Shown here: piece after piece, positions 35,981 through 44,310 of the stretch | Numbering within the stretch: the first letter of the stretch is position 1 | Layout of the letters: each line of letters starts with the position of its first letter | Assembly: GCA_943332855.1 (NCBI GenBank) | Contig: CALQRA010000004.1 | Location: 1-54,827 of the forward strand | Length of the DNA stretch: 54,827 nucleotides | Direction of reading: 5' to 3' | Source: Candidatus Kuenenia stuttgartensis | GTDB taxonomy: Bacteria > Planctomycetota > Planctomycetia > Pirellulales > UBA1268 | Notes under the pieces: generated by a model | What the model was told of the DNA's origin: nothing | The model's input: only the letters and a program-made list of their open reading frames with translations | Database searches by the model: none | Translations under genes and position numbers: made by a program

Positions 35981-36997
35981 TCAGCTGCGGTAGTCGCCGT
36001 GACAGGCGTCACACGACTTCTTCAGATCGCCGACCGCAGTTCGAACGGCATCGTAGTCAGACTTGCGTGCCGCGTCGCGAGCGCGCACGGCCGCATCGCG
36101 CATCGCGGCGGCATAACCCCGGTAGGTGTCGTCGTCGGAGTACTCGAAGTCCTTCTGTTGGATCACCTCGCCGATCGCGGCGACGATCTCGATCTCCCGC
36201 AGGAGCGAGTCGACCTGTTTCTCGAAATCTCCCTTGGAGGCGACGATCCCGCCGGCCGTCTGCTCGGCCACTTCCAAACGGCTCATGAGCGCCGGCCGCG
36301 CCGCCACCTGGCTCCAGGTGAAATCCTCCTCCCGATCGGCCTTCTTGGCGGGGGCCCCGCCGTCGAGGAGGGCGTCAAGATCGGCGGCCCGGGCCTTCGC
36401 CTCGGCAAACGAACCGTCGGTCCCCACCTTGCAATTGAAGCCGACCCGGGCGAAGAGATCGCGGGCGTTCTCGGCATCCTTCTTCCAGCGGACATCACCG
36501 TCGTGGGCGGCGATCACCCCGAACACCAGAGCGATCGCGCTGAAGGACTCGCGGGCCTTGTCGTAGCCCCCCCCTTTGAACTCCGAGGCGGAGGCGATCG
36601 AGGCGACGACGATCTTCCTCTGCTCCTTGACCTCGTCAGTGAGGGTGTCGGGGGAGACGAGGGTCGACCAGCGGAATCCGCCCTCCTCCCCACCGGCCGC
36701 CGCGGCCGGCGCGCCAGTCCGACCCGCCGCGCGGGCCGCCGAGGCGGCGGCGAAGTCGGGGCGTTCCCCTTCGAGCGTCGCGAAGGCGTCGTCGAAGAAC
36801 GCCGACTTCGACGTCTTGTCCCAGACCTTGGCGGGGGGCTTGGCCCGCTGCCGCTCCCGCGGCCGGCGCCCACTCTGGGCGGCATCGCCGAACGTGGCCC
36901 CGACGGCGAGGCCGACGGCGAGAATCATCACCAGCCCTGCCGGGACGCGGCGGCCAGCCGGTGAACGGGGCGTTGGGAGCGAGGTGGGCGGGGGCAT
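35981..36997 (-). CDS. Exported c-type cytochrome-like protein
   Basis: 338 aa. Signal peptide near residues 15-40. Mostly alpha-helical, with a single haem-binding CDACH near the very C-terminus, the arrangement of cytochrome c'-type four-helix bundles. The region is about twice the length of a single cytochrome c' and a first bundle-like half (SPDTLTDEVKEQRKIVVASIASASEF) lacks a CxxCH. It probably binds one haem in the periplasm-like space. Functional partner unknown; the ClpP-like gene follows 19 bp downstream. Confidence 0.8.
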   Translation of the reverse strand: MPPPTSLPTPRSPAGRRVPAGLVMILAVGLAVGATFGDAAQSGRRPRERQRAKPPAKVWDKTSKSAFFDDAFATLEGERPDFAAASAARAAGRTGAPAAAAGGEEGGFRWSTLVSPDTLTDEVKEQRKIVVASIASASEFKGGGYDKARESFSAIALVFGVIAAHDGDVRWKKDAENARDLFARVGFNCKVGTDGSFAEAKARAADLDALLDGGAPAKKADREEDFTWSQVAARPALMSRLEVAEQTAGGIVASKGDFEKQVDSLLREIEIVAAIGEVIQQKDFEYSDDDTYRGYAAAMRDAAVRARDAARKSDYDAVRTAVGDLKKSCDACHGDYRS

Positions 36998-37289
36998 CGG
37001 GAGTCAGGGCGGGGGGTGAACGTTGGGTGAGGGGAGCGCGGCGCTGGCGGGGCGGGGAAGGATGGGGGGAAAAGGCAATCGGGGACAAGCGACGCCGTCA
37101 TCCTATCCCCTTCTCCCGACCGCGCGTCCCCCCCCGGGCCGCTGGTTTTTCCAAGCCGTTATTCACCTTGACCGTCGTCCGCGGCGCCGTCACCCTTCCG
37201 CCCCGATTGTTCCCGCCGGCAGGCCGCCGGTCGACCCTGGCCCGCCGCCACGACAGCACCCATCAATTCCCGCCGGAATGGAGTCCCCT

Positions 37290-38009
37290 ATGCCTCTCAA
37301 TCCCCCCCCTACTCCCGCGTTGTCCCAGGTTGGCCGCTGGTCCCTCTGGACCGCGAGTTTCCTCGCCGGCTGTGCCGTGGTCTGTGGCCTCGTCCTTTCC
37401 GGTTGCTCCGGGGGTGGGGGAACCGCGACCACGGCCGGCACGAAGTCGGGGGGGACTGAATCGGCAAAGGCCTCGGTGGTTGAGTTTCTCGAGGCGATCA
37501 AGCGCGGCGACGACGCAGCGGCCTCGTCGATGCTGACGACCGTCGCGCGGACGAAGACGGAGGAGCTCGGCCTGACGGTCGCGCCGCCGGTGAACCCTTC
37601 CGCCCGCTACCAGGTGAAGGACTGCGAACTGATCGGTGATTCCGGCGACCTGGTCCATGTCGGGACGGTGTGGTCCGACACCGACGAAGCGGGGCAGGAG
37701 AGCAGCGAGAACATCGTCTGGGTGGTCCGTCTCGACCCAGAGGGCTGGCGCGTGGTGGGGATGGCGATGAAGGTCTTCGACGACATGGCACCCCTCCTGC
37801 TGAACTTCGAAGATCCCGACGACATGATCGCGAAGCAGGAGATGGTTGCCGTCGAGATGCAGCGCAGGGCCCAGGCGGCCGAGCAGGCCGAGGGGAGTGC
37901 TCCCATCCCGACCACCGGCACCACCGTCGCGCCGGCCACGCCCGCTTCGCAGGTGGGCCAGCCGGCCGCCGCGACCGCCGCCCAGCCGGGGAGCGATCGC
38001 CGCCGCTGA
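37290..38009 (+). CDS. Putative lipoprotein
   Basis: 239 aa. A long hydrophobic leader ends at the lipobox LVLSGC (Cys near 39), so the protein is probably lipid-anchored. The mature domain has SAKASVVEFLEAIKRGDDAAASSML, a helix pair seen in NTF2-like/DUF4878-like folds, then IVWVVRLDPEGWRVVGMAMKV, a matching beta-sheet. A Thr/Ala/Pro-rich tail ends it. A Shine-Dalgarno GGAG lies 6 bp before the ATG. A good terminator follows. Confidence 0.8.
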   Translation: MPLNPPPTPALSQVGRWSLWTASFLAGCAVVCGLVLSGCSGGGGTATTAGTKSGGTESAKASVVEFLEAIKRGDDAAASSMLTTVARTKTEELGLTVAPPVNPSARYQVKDCELIGDSGDLVHVGTVWSDTDEAGQESSENIVWVVRLDPEGWRVVGMAMKVFDDMAPLLLNFEDPDDMIAKQEMVAVEMQRRAQAAEQAEGSAPIPTTGTTVAPATPASQVGQPAAATAAQPGSDRRR

Positions 38010-38074
38010 ACCGGCCTGGCGCGGCTGCCCGGCGGAGCGTCTGGCAGCCCGAAAAACCTCGACAGAACGCACCA

Positions 38075-38109
38075 GGCGACCGGGAGCCCCCTCCCGGCCG
38101 CCTTTTTTT
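38075..38109 (+). terminator. Rho-independent terminator after the lipoprotein gene
   Basis: Stem GGCGACCGGGAG (38075-38086) with CTCCCGGCCGCC (38091-38102), one mismatch, a 4-nt C loop, then seven T residues to 38109. Confidence 0.92.
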
Positions 38110-38230
38110 ATGACCGCGGAGGCCCGGGTTCCCCGCCATCCCCCCTGTTGTGGCCCGGATTCCCGGCCCAGACGGTCCAGCCGACCCCGGTGCCCCCCAT
38201 TTATGGTGAGCTGACGATCGGGGCCGGTTC

Positions 38231-38258
38231 TTGACACCTCCCCCCCGGCTGTTAGCCT
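38231..38258 (+). promoter_or_regulatory. Candidate sigma-70 promoter for the Cys-rich protein
   Basis: A perfect TTGACA (38231-38236) followed after 16 bp by TAGCCT (38253-38258), a weak -10. It would give a leader of about 220 nt. Only the -35 is strong. Confidence 0.4.
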
Positions 38259-38278
38259 TCTACCCAGATCCCCTAAAC

Positions 38279-38295
38279 GGCAATCTTTCGCCAAC
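38279..38295 (+). promoter_or_regulatory. GGCRAT-YYT-GCCAAC motif, copy B
   Basis: GGCAATCTTTCGCCAAC, about 190 bp before the Cys-rich gene and downstream of the candidate promoter at 38231. The 478-bp gap 38010-38487 contains only the terminator, this element and that promoter. Confidence 0.35.
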
Positions 38296-38487
38296 CCGCA
38301 GCACTTACAGGGCAGTGCCGCTGGTTGTCGGGGTGTTCCGCAGGGGGCTCTCCGCTCCGGCTGGCTGATGCCATCCGGACTGGCAACGTCTTTGCTGCGG
38401 TCCGGTGGCCGTCCCGGATCGGAAGCGGTTCGTGACGGCCGATTCGGATCGCGTAGCGTCCGATTTTTTTCTTCCTGGAGATTCAAG

Positions 38488-39129
38488 ATGAAGCGTTTCC
38501 TCGGTTCGTCGGTTGCGATGGTCGTCGCGCTCGTCGCCATCAGCCTCGTTGGCGGTGAGTCGGGCGCGGTTGCCGGCCACGGTTGTCATGGCCGCAAGTC
38601 GGGCGGCGGTCTGCTCGCCAAGCTCCATGCCAAGAAGGGCTGCCACGGCGCTGCGGCTGCCGAAGCCGCTCCGGCTTGTGATTCGGGCTGCGAGGCTGCT
38701 CCGGCTCCGGCCGCTGCTCCGAGCTGCCACGGCAAGAAGCGCGTTGGCCTTCTCGCCAAGCTCCATGCCAAGAAGGCTGCCCGTGGTTGCCACGGCGCTG
38801 CCCCGGCCGCTCCGGCTTGCGACAGCGGCTGCGACAGCGGCTGCGACAGCGGCTGCGACAGCGGCAACTGCGGCGATGCCGCCCCGGCTTCGAGCGGCTG
38901 CTCGAGCTGTGGTGGTGGTGAGATGGTCGAGGGTGGTGCCGTCTCGAGCGGTTGCTCGAGCTGCGGTGGCGGTTCGGCCGAGTACGGCGTCGAGGGTGGC
39001 TCGGTCTCCGGCGGCTGCCCGAACGGCGACTGCAGCGGTTCGAGCGTGATCTCCGAGGGCGTGCCGACCCAGTCCGCTCCGGCCGTTCCGACCGAGGCCC
39101 CGGCTGCTCCGGCCGCCGTCGGCACCTGA
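38488..39129 (+). CDS. Secreted Cys-rich repeat protein
   Basis: 213 aa. Signal peptide about residues 1-30. The mature protein has two copies of GLLAKLHAKK each followed by a GCHGAA block, then an array CDSGCDSGCDSGCDSG, and two SSGCSSCGGG blocks. Over 20 Cys in total, with interleaved Gly, Ser, Asp and Ala and an Ala/Pro-rich tail. This composition suits metal binding or disulfide crosslinking, as seen in small secreted planctomycete surface proteins; no named family is recognised. GGAG lies 7 bp before the ATG and a strong terminator follows, so it is a well-defined monocistronic gene, probably highly expressed. Confidence 0.8.
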   Translation: MKRFLGSSVAMVVALVAISLVGGESGAVAGHGCHGRKSGGGLLAKLHAKKGCHGAAAAEAAPACDSGCEAAPAPAAAPSCHGKKRVGLLAKLHAKKAARGCHGAAPAAPACDSGCDSGCDSGCDSGNCGDAAPASSGCSSCGGGEMVEGGAVSSGCSSCGGGSAEYGVEGGSVSGGCPNGDCSGSSVISEGVPTQSAPAVPTEAPAAPAAVGT

Positions 39130-39224
39130 ATCGTCCGGTGCTCGCTCCTCGCGTGCCTGCCCTGGGGCACGGGTTGATCGGCGCCGGGATTCAACGACGG
39201 TTCGCAAGAGTCGTCCCAATCCAG

Positions 39225-39259
39225 ACCGGGCCTCCCGCAAGGGGGGCCCGGTTTTTTTT
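39225..39259 (+). terminator. Rho-independent terminator after the Cys-rich gene
   Basis: 12-bp stem ACCGGGCCTCCC (39225-39236) with GGGGGGCCCGGT (39241-39252), one G-T wobble, a GCAA tetraloop and eight T residues to 39259. Confidence 0.95.
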
Positions 39260-39271
39260 GGCGCCGGGCGT

Positions 39272-39286
39272 GGCGATCCTGCCAAC
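39272..39286 (+). promoter_or_regulatory. GGCRAT-YYT-GCCAAC motif, copy D
   Basis: GGCGATCCTGCCAAC, about 150 bp upstream of the AsmA-like gene and just after the terminator at 39259. Confidence 0.3.
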
Positions 39287-39437
39287 TTTCCCCCGCCCGG
39301 CCCCGTACAGTCGCGGGGGCTTTCCGCCAGACCTCGGGGCCCTGCGCCGGGCCTCCTTTTTCCCGGCCTCCCCCTCGGTAGGATGCATCGATTCCCGTCG
39401 ATCCGAGCCCGGCGACGCCCGCAGGTTTTTCACCCCC

Positions 39438-41591
39438 ATGACTGATCGCCTTTTTCCTGACGAGGCTGCTTCCCGCCCATCCGTATTCCCAACTCCTTCC
39501 TCTCCCGCTGGTGCCATGCCGATCGACATGCCCGCTGCGCCGCTGACCGCTGCCACGAAGGGATCCTGGACCGGCTTGCTTGCCACGGCAGGGCTCGTGT
39601 TCCTCGGTGTGATCCTCCTTGGCGGGGCGGTGGTGCCGTGGTGGCTCTCGGAGCCTTCACGGGTGACGGCGTGGGTGTCGCGCCTTGTCCCCAACCTCCA
39701 CGGTCGGGTGGAGATGGCGAAGGCGACGTTCACCTGGCTCGGTCCGATCGCCTTCGAGGACATCGTGGTCGTCCCCGCCAATGGCGCCCGCGAGCCGGTG
39801 GTGATCCAGCGCATCGAGGCCTCCCATGGGATCGCCGCGTTCCTCTTCACGGGGGGAGACGTCGGCCATGTGACCGTCGCGGGGCTCGAGACGCATCTCG
39901 TCTTCGGCGAGGATCGCAATTCCAACGCCGCCGGCCTGTTCGTCGATCCGAGCGACCCGGACGAGGGCCACCGTCCTCCGCGCAAGACTCCCCTCCGCAT
40001 GGTGCTCGATGTCGTCGATGCCCGCGTCAGGATTGAGGGCCCGTGGTCGCCCGATCCGTGGATCAGCGATCCGATCGATGTCACGCTCCGACTCGCCCAC
40101 ACGCCGGCGGGGGATGCGAGCGAATGGAGTCTGGAGCCGACGACGATCCTCGACGGGGCCGCACTCGAGCCGAGCGTGGCCCAGGGGGTGCTCGCCTACA
40201 TCGCGCCGGTGTTGGCCGACGCCACGCGGACAGGCGGCCAATTCTCACTTGCGCTCGATGGAGGCACGTTCCCGGTGGGAGCGCCGGAGAAGTCGATGTT
40301 CTCCGGCAAGCTCACGATGCACGCGGTCGATCTCGGGCCGGGACCGATGGTGGCGGGGATCCTCGCGTCGCTGCCGGGGCGGATCCAGGTGCCAACATCG
40401 ATTCGAATCGCCGACAACTCCCAGATCACCTTCCGGATGGAAGACCGGCGGATGTGGCACGAGGGGCTCGAGTTCGGCTTTCCGCTGCCGCGTGGCGGGA
40501 GTCGTCTCGATCTGACGTCGCGGGGGTCGGTGGGGCTCGACGACAAGGTTCTCGACCTCAAGCTCGCCCTCCCCTTCCCGGCCGACCTTCCCGCCGACCG
40601 CCCGATCCTTGCCTCGCTGGCCGGGAAAACGGTGTCGATTGGGATCGGTGGCAAGCTCGGCGAGCCGCGGATCGATTTCGACGGCTCGATCCGCGGGGCG
40701 GCTGCCGGCGTGATCGCCGCGACGATCGATCGCCTCCGCCAGAAGCCGACAGCGGCTCCTGGCGCCGAGCCGCAGCCAGCCGCTTCCGGAGCCGAGCCGC
40801 AGCCGGCAGCCTCGCTGCGGCCGGCAGCCTCCGCACCGCCGCGGCCGGGCTGGGCCCCTGGGCAGGCCGATGGTGCGGCCGTCGCCGCTGACGGAGCCGC
40901 CAGCGCTGCCGTCACCGGTGGCGAAGCCGATGCGGCGGGCGGTGTCGGCGATCAACCCGAGATGCTTTCTCCTCCGCCACCGCGACCGGGGTGGTCACCG
41001 ATCAAGCGTCCTGGTGTGGGGCCGCAGGCAGGCCAGGCATTTTCAGCGGGGGATCGCGGGCCAACCGGGAGCTCACCGCCGGCTGGGTTTGCAGCGGGCG
41101 ACGACGCCCGGCCCCTGGCTGATGGCGGAGAGCCCCCGACGGAAGAGCAGCCCACGCGGGGTGGGGCGGCGCAGATCATCGACGGGTTGAAGGATCGGCT
41201 GGCGCCGCAGATGGCCGATTCGCCGCAGACCGATCGGGTCATCGATCTGGTTGGCGGGCTGATCGAGGAAGTGGCCCGGCGGCGCGCCCAGCGTGCGGCG
41301 GCGGAGGGGGCCAGTGGCCCGCAGCCTGGGCAGGGAACTCCGCCGGCGGGTGCTGGGCCAGCGCCTGGGCCAGCGCCTGCGCCTGGGCCACCGTCTGGGG
41401 CTGGAGCACCGGGAGATCCCGCCGCAACGGGTGCCGCCGCAGCTGCTGCCGCCGGGGCGGGTGCGCCCGGGGCTGGGCCGGTAGGTGGCGGGCCAAGACG
41501 TGGTCGTCTCCTGCGGCGGCTGTTGCAGCCGGAGGCGCCACCGATCGCGCCACCATCGACGCCACCGACCGCGCCACCGCCGGGACCGTGA
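39438..41591 (+). CDS. AsmA/TamB-like membrane-anchored protein
   Basis: 717 aa. A single N-terminal transmembrane helix (about 46-70, LLATAGLVFLGVILLGGAVV) leads into a beta-rich part with AsmA/DUF748-like features. RVEMAKATFTWLGPIAFEDIVV is near 90, VAGLETHLVF near 138, repeated two-strand units follow, and a closing SIGIGGKLGEPRIDFDGS is near 410. These proteins bridge membranes and are linked to lipid transport. The last ~290 residues are low-complexity Pro/Ala/Gly. Third-position GC remains high there, so the frame looks real. It is the last gene before the tRNA. Confidence 0.78.
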   Translation: MTDRLFPDEAASRPSVFPTPSSPAGAMPIDMPAAPLTAATKGSWTGLLATAGLVFLGVILLGGAVVPWWLSEPSRVTAWVSRLVPNLHGRVEMAKATFTWLGPIAFEDIVVVPANGAREPVVIQRIEASHGIAAFLFTGGDVGHVTVAGLETHLVFGEDRNSNAAGLFVDPSDPDEGHRPPRKTPLRMVLDVVDARVRIEGPWSPDPWISDPIDVTLRLAHTPAGDASEWSLEPTTILDGAALEPSVAQGVLAYIAPVLADATRTGGQFSLALDGGTFPVGAPEKSMFSGKLTMHAVDLGPGPMVAGILASLPGRIQVPTSIRIADNSQITFRMEDRRMWHEGLEFGFPLPRGGSRLDLTSRGSVGLDDKVLDLKLALPFPADLPADRPILASLAGKTVSIGIGGKLGEPRIDFDGSIRGAAAGVIAATIDRLRQKPTAAPGAEPQPAASGAEPQPAASLRPAASAPPRPGWAPGQADGAAVAADGAASAAVTGGEADAAGGVGDQPEMLSPPPPRPGWSPIKRPGVGPQAGQAFSAGDRGPTGSSPPAGFAAGDDARPLADGGEPPTEEQPTRGGAAQIIDGLKDRLAPQMADSPQTDRVIDLVGGLIEEVARRRAQRAAAEGASGPQPGQGTPPAGAGPAPGPAPAPGPPSGAGAPGDPAATGAAAAAAAGAGAPGAGPVGGGPRRGRLLRRLLQPEAPPIAPPSTPPTAPPPGP

Positions 41592-41652
41592 AAAGCGGTT
41601 GTCGGGGGCCCCTCGTGCAGGCGTCAGATGATCTGCTAAGATTCTTTCGTTC

Positions 41653-41725
41653 GCGGGCGTAGCTCAGTTGGTAGAGCGCTAGCTTCCCAAGCTGGATGTC
41701 GAGGGTTCGAGTCCCTTCGCCCGCT
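41653..41725 (+). tRNA. tRNA-Gly (anticodon CCC)
   Basis: 73 nt, 3' CCA not encoded. Acceptor stem GCGGGCG/CGCCCGC, D arm AGCTCAGTTGGTAGAGC, anticodon loop TTCCCAA with anticodon CCC (reads GGG), T arm GGTTCGAGTCC. A TAAGAT at 41637-41642 may be the -10 box. Directly downstream is a small CGCGGC/GCCGCG hairpin (41736-41750) with T runs on both sides, possibly the transcript end. Confidence 0.96.
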
Positions 41726-41838
41726 CTTTTTGTGTCGCGGCCAAGCCGCGAGGCTACTTCTTTTTCGGGGCTTTGCAGGCAGGAGCCAAAGCATTCCCGT
41801 CTGAGTGCGGGGCTGAAACAAGGGCCGTGCATCCCAAT

Positions 41839-41857
41839 TTTTCCATGTTCTGGAAAA
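41839..41857. promoter_or_regulatory. Dyad operator upstream of the HTH/nucleotidyltransferase pair
   Basis: TTTTCCA and TGGAAAA separated by 5 bp, a perfect 7-bp-arm palindrome, 20 bp before the HTH gene's ATG. It overlaps the expected -35 region, while TATATG (41863-41868) could be a -10; that would make the transcript nearly leaderless. A half-site TGGAA recurs at 41858-41862. Autorepression by the downstream HTH protein is the likely logic. Confidence 0.6.
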
Positions 41858-41876
41858 TGGAATATATGATGGCGGG

Positions 41877-42377
41877 ATGCAACTCAGCCCGCAAGACATG
41901 GTCGTCTCCTTGAAGCTGGCCCTCCAGCCAGGGCTCACGTTCCAAAAGCTCGCTGACGCCCTTGGCCTGAGCGTCTCGGCCGTTCACCGCTCGGTGACGC
42001 GGGCCAAGGCTGCGGGCCTCCTTCTCGCCGACCGGCAGCCGAATCGTTCAGCCCTCCTCGAGTTTGTGCTCCATGGCGTCCGCTACGCCTTCCCGGCCGT
42101 CCGCGGCGGCATGACGCGGGGAATGCCTACGGCCCACGCGGCGCCGCCGCTGGTCGATCTGATCGTTCAGGACACCGACCCCGTCCCGGTGTGGCCCGAT
42201 CCGCAAGGAGAGGCCCGCGGCACGTCGTTCAAGCCGCTCTACCGCGGGGCCCCGAAGGCGGCCCGCGCTGATGCCAAGCTCTACGAGTGCTTGAGTCTGA
42301 TCGACGCCCTTCGGGGAGGGCGGGCCCGTGAGCGGAATCTGGCCAAAGAGCATTTGACGAGGCTGCTCCATGGCTAG
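41877..42377 (+). CDS. Winged-helix/HTH protein paired with a nucleotidyltransferase
   Basis: 166 aa. The N-terminal third is a helix-turn-helix (LTFQKLADALGLSVSAVHRSVTRAKAAGLL, residues about 20-49). The rest is rich in Arg, Ala and Pro with no enzyme motif. The ATG at 41877 lies about 9 bp after a possible -10, so translation may be leaderless. Its stop lies inside the next gene (8-bp overlap). The pairing with a nucleotidyltransferase resembles AbiEi/AbiEii and other regulator-antitoxin plus NTase modules, where the HTH protein represses its own promoter and often acts as antitoxin. Confidence 0.75.
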   Translation: MQLSPQDMVVSLKLALQPGLTFQKLADALGLSVSAVHRSVTRAKAAGLLLADRQPNRSALLEFVLHGVRYAFPAVRGGMTRGMPTAHAAPPLVDLIVQDTDPVPVWPDPQGEARGTSFKPLYRGAPKAARADAKLYECLSLIDALRGGRARERNLAKEHLTRLLHG

Positions 42378-43086
42378 TCCGGAGACACCGAATCTGGTCA
42401 TGCTCCGCGACGTGGCGCGTCGCATCGAGCCGCTCCTCCCTCGTCTCGCTTTCCTCGGCGGAGTCGTCGTGGAACTTCTTGTCACCGACTCAACTGGCCG
42501 GCCCGGCCGCGCCACGAAGGATGTCGACGTCGTCATCGATCTCGTCCATTACGGGCAGTACGCCGAGACGCTGCGGGAGGAGCTTGTCGCCCTCGGCATG
42601 GAAGAGGACACGACGGAAGGCGCCCCGCGTTGTCGCTGGCGATTCGTCGATGCCCCCCGGCGGATCGTCGACATCATGCCGACCAAGGGCGAGGTGCTTG
42701 GCTTCTCGACGGCGTGGTACGCCGATGCGTTTCATTCGGCGGAGCCTTTCCAGATTCCAGGCGGACCGGAGATTCGGCTTGTCACGGCCCCCTACTTTCT
42801 CGTGACAAAGCTGACGGCGTTTCATGACCGCGGCAGAGGGGATCCGATCGCCAGCCATGACCTGGAGGACGTCATCGCCGTCGTCGACGGTCGACAATCG
42901 CTCGTTGGAGAGATCGAGGCCGCCCCGCCAGAAGTGCGGGCGTTCGTCGCCGCCACGTGGCGAGAACTTCTGGAGACCGGCGACGTGCCGGCCCTCCTTG
43001 AGGGCCATCTCGCCCCGGATGAAGCGAGCCAGTCCCGCGCCGGCTTGGTCCTGTCGCGAATCGAAACCATCTCCCGCCTCGGCTGA
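42370..43086 (+). CDS. Nucleotidyltransferase (AbiEii/MNT-like), possible toxin
   Basis: 238 aa. The pol-beta-type nucleotidyltransferase head has FLGGVVVELL (GG at 30-31) and the metal-binding TKDVDVVID (D51, D53), with a third acidic residue in IVDIMPT near 99. LVTAPYFLVTKLTAFHDRG near 140 and HDLEDVIAVV near 163 are the C-terminal motifs typical of AbiEii and DUF1814 proteins. Such proteins are often toxins that modify tRNA or proteins with nucleotides. Overlaps the HTH gene by 8 bp, so the two are coupled. It sits directly behind the tRNA-Gly gene. Confidence 0.83.
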   Translation: MASPETPNLVMLRDVARRIEPLLPRLAFLGGVVVELLVTDSTGRPGRATKDVDVVIDLVHYGQYAETLREELVALGMEEDTTEGAPRCRWRFVDAPRRIVDIMPTKGEVLGFSTAWYADAFHSAEPFQIPGGPEIRLVTAPYFLVTKLTAFHDRGRGDPIASHDLEDVIAVVDGRQSLVGEIEAAPPEVRAFVAATWRELLETGDVPALLEGHLAPDEASQSRAGLVLSRIETISRLG

Positions 43087-43149
43087 CGATCACCAAGCCG
43101 CGGCCGAACCCGCTCTCGGCGGCCGCCCGCCCCGCGATCATGGCTTGCG

Positions 43150-43566
43150 CTATCGCCACCAAAGCACGAGCCATCGCTCGAGCGGCAGGCCAGCGAAGTG
43201 AAGGCTCGCCAGACTCGCCAGCGCCACCGCCGGCATCACCCAGATCGTGGCCAGCCGCCACCGGCGCGGGATGCCGGTGATCGACGCCAACCACACCAGG
43301 CCGATCGCGACCGTGACGTCGAGCACCCATTGGTAGGGCAGCACACCGGAGACCCCGTTCACCCAGTCGACCAGCGGCGCGACCGCCCGGCGGACAGGGT
43401 CGTCCTCCGGCACTCCGAGGAAGCAGGCCGCGAACACCCGCAGGCCGAATGCCGCGAACGGGATCAACCCGGCGATGAGCTCCACGCGGCGGGAAAGCTG
43501 CGGGAGCGCCGCCCCCCAGACGGCCGTCCAGAGCGAGGTGAAGAAAAGAAGCCGCACGGTCTCCAT
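43150..43566 (-). CDS. Small integral membrane protein, unknown function
   Basis: 138 aa with about three to four hydrophobic segments (LLFFTSLWTAVWGAAL, ELIAGLIPFAAFGLRVFAAC, VTVAIGLVWLASITG, ATIWVMPAVALASL). No signature recognised. Oriented opposite to the flanking genes. Confidence 0.6.
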   Translation of the reverse strand: METVRLLFFTSLWTAVWGAALPQLSRRVELIAGLIPFAAFGLRVFAACFLGVPEDDPVRRAVAPLVDWVNGVSGVLPYQWVLDVTVAIGLVWLASITGIPRRWRLATIWVMPAVALASLASLHFAGLPLERWLVLWWR

Positions 43567-43712
43567 GGCAGAAGTCTACCGGCAGGCCTCAGGCTTTTCG
43601 CAGCACTCCCTTTTTTGACGACAGGCCGGATTCCCGCCCCAGCTTGGCGATCACGCCCCCCCGCCTGCCCAGGTGGGGGGCCATTTTGCCTCGCTCGAGG
43701 GTTCCGAAAATC

Positions 43713-43748
43713 GGCAATTCTTGCCAACACCGAGCACCCGCCTAGGAT
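43713..43748 (+). promoter_or_regulatory. Promoter region of the fasciclin gene including motif copy C
   Basis: Copy C of the shared motif, GGCAATTCTTGCCAAC at 43713-43728, contains TTGCCA, which is followed after 16 bp by TAGGAT (43743-43748). This is a plausible sigma-70 pair with a leader of about 30 nt that contains an AGGAG ribosome binding site. Confidence 0.45.
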
Positions 43749-43786
43749 TTTCAGATTCTCGACACTTTTTTCTCAGGAGTCTTTTT

Positions 43787-44278
43787 ATGACCGTCAATCG
43801 ATTGATTGCCTTCTTGACCCTCGCCGCGTTCACGCTCGGCGGAGCGTCCATGTCGGTGGCCGATGATCTGGTCGATACCGCCGTCAAGGCTGGCACGTTC
43901 AAGACGCTGGCCGCAGCGCTCGGCGCTGCCGATCTCGTCGAAACGCTCAAGGGGAAGGGACCGTTCACCGTTCTCGCCCCGTCCGACGAAGCTTTCGCCA
44001 AGCTCCCCAAGGGCACCGTTGAGGATCTCCTCAAGCCCGAAAACAAAGAAAAGCTCAAGGCGATCCTCCTGCTCCACGTCGTCCCCGGCTCCGTGATGGC
44101 GGCAGACGTCGTCAAGCTCAAGGAAGCGAAGACGGCCGGCGGCAAGACCATCAAGATCAGCGCCGATGGCGGCGTTGTGAAGGTCGGCACCGACAAGGGC
44201 ATGTCGAAGGTCGTGAAGACCGACATCAAGACCGACAATGGCGTGATCCATGTGATCGACGCCGTCATCCTTCCCTGA
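43787..44278 (+). CDS. Secreted fasciclin (FAS1)-domain protein
   Basis: 163 aa. Signal peptide about 1-25 ([14 protein letters not shown]), then one FAS1 domain. Family motifs are [15 protein letters not shown] near 65, [15 protein letters not shown] near 103 and [17 protein letters not shown] at the end. FAS1 domains mediate adhesion at cell surfaces and in biofilms. AGGAG lies 7 bp before the ATG. A long hairpin follows, separating it from the convergent chitinase. Confidence 0.94.
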   Translation: MTVNRLIAFLTLAAFTLGGASMSVADDLVDTAVKAGTFKTLAAALGAADLVETLKGKGPFTVLAPSDEAFAKLPKGTVEDLLKPENKEKLKAILLLHVVPGSVMAADVVKLKEAKTAGGKTIKISADGGVVKVGTDKGMSKVVKTDIKTDNGVIHVIDAVILP

Positions 44279-44310
44279 TCGCTCTGAGAACTTCTCGAAG
44301 CCTTTGCCAC

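Noticed and set aside
41653..43566. Integrative element with attachment sites at the tRNA
   Set aside because: No integrase gene and no visible second copy of the tRNA 3' end downstream; only the accessory gene pair is supported.
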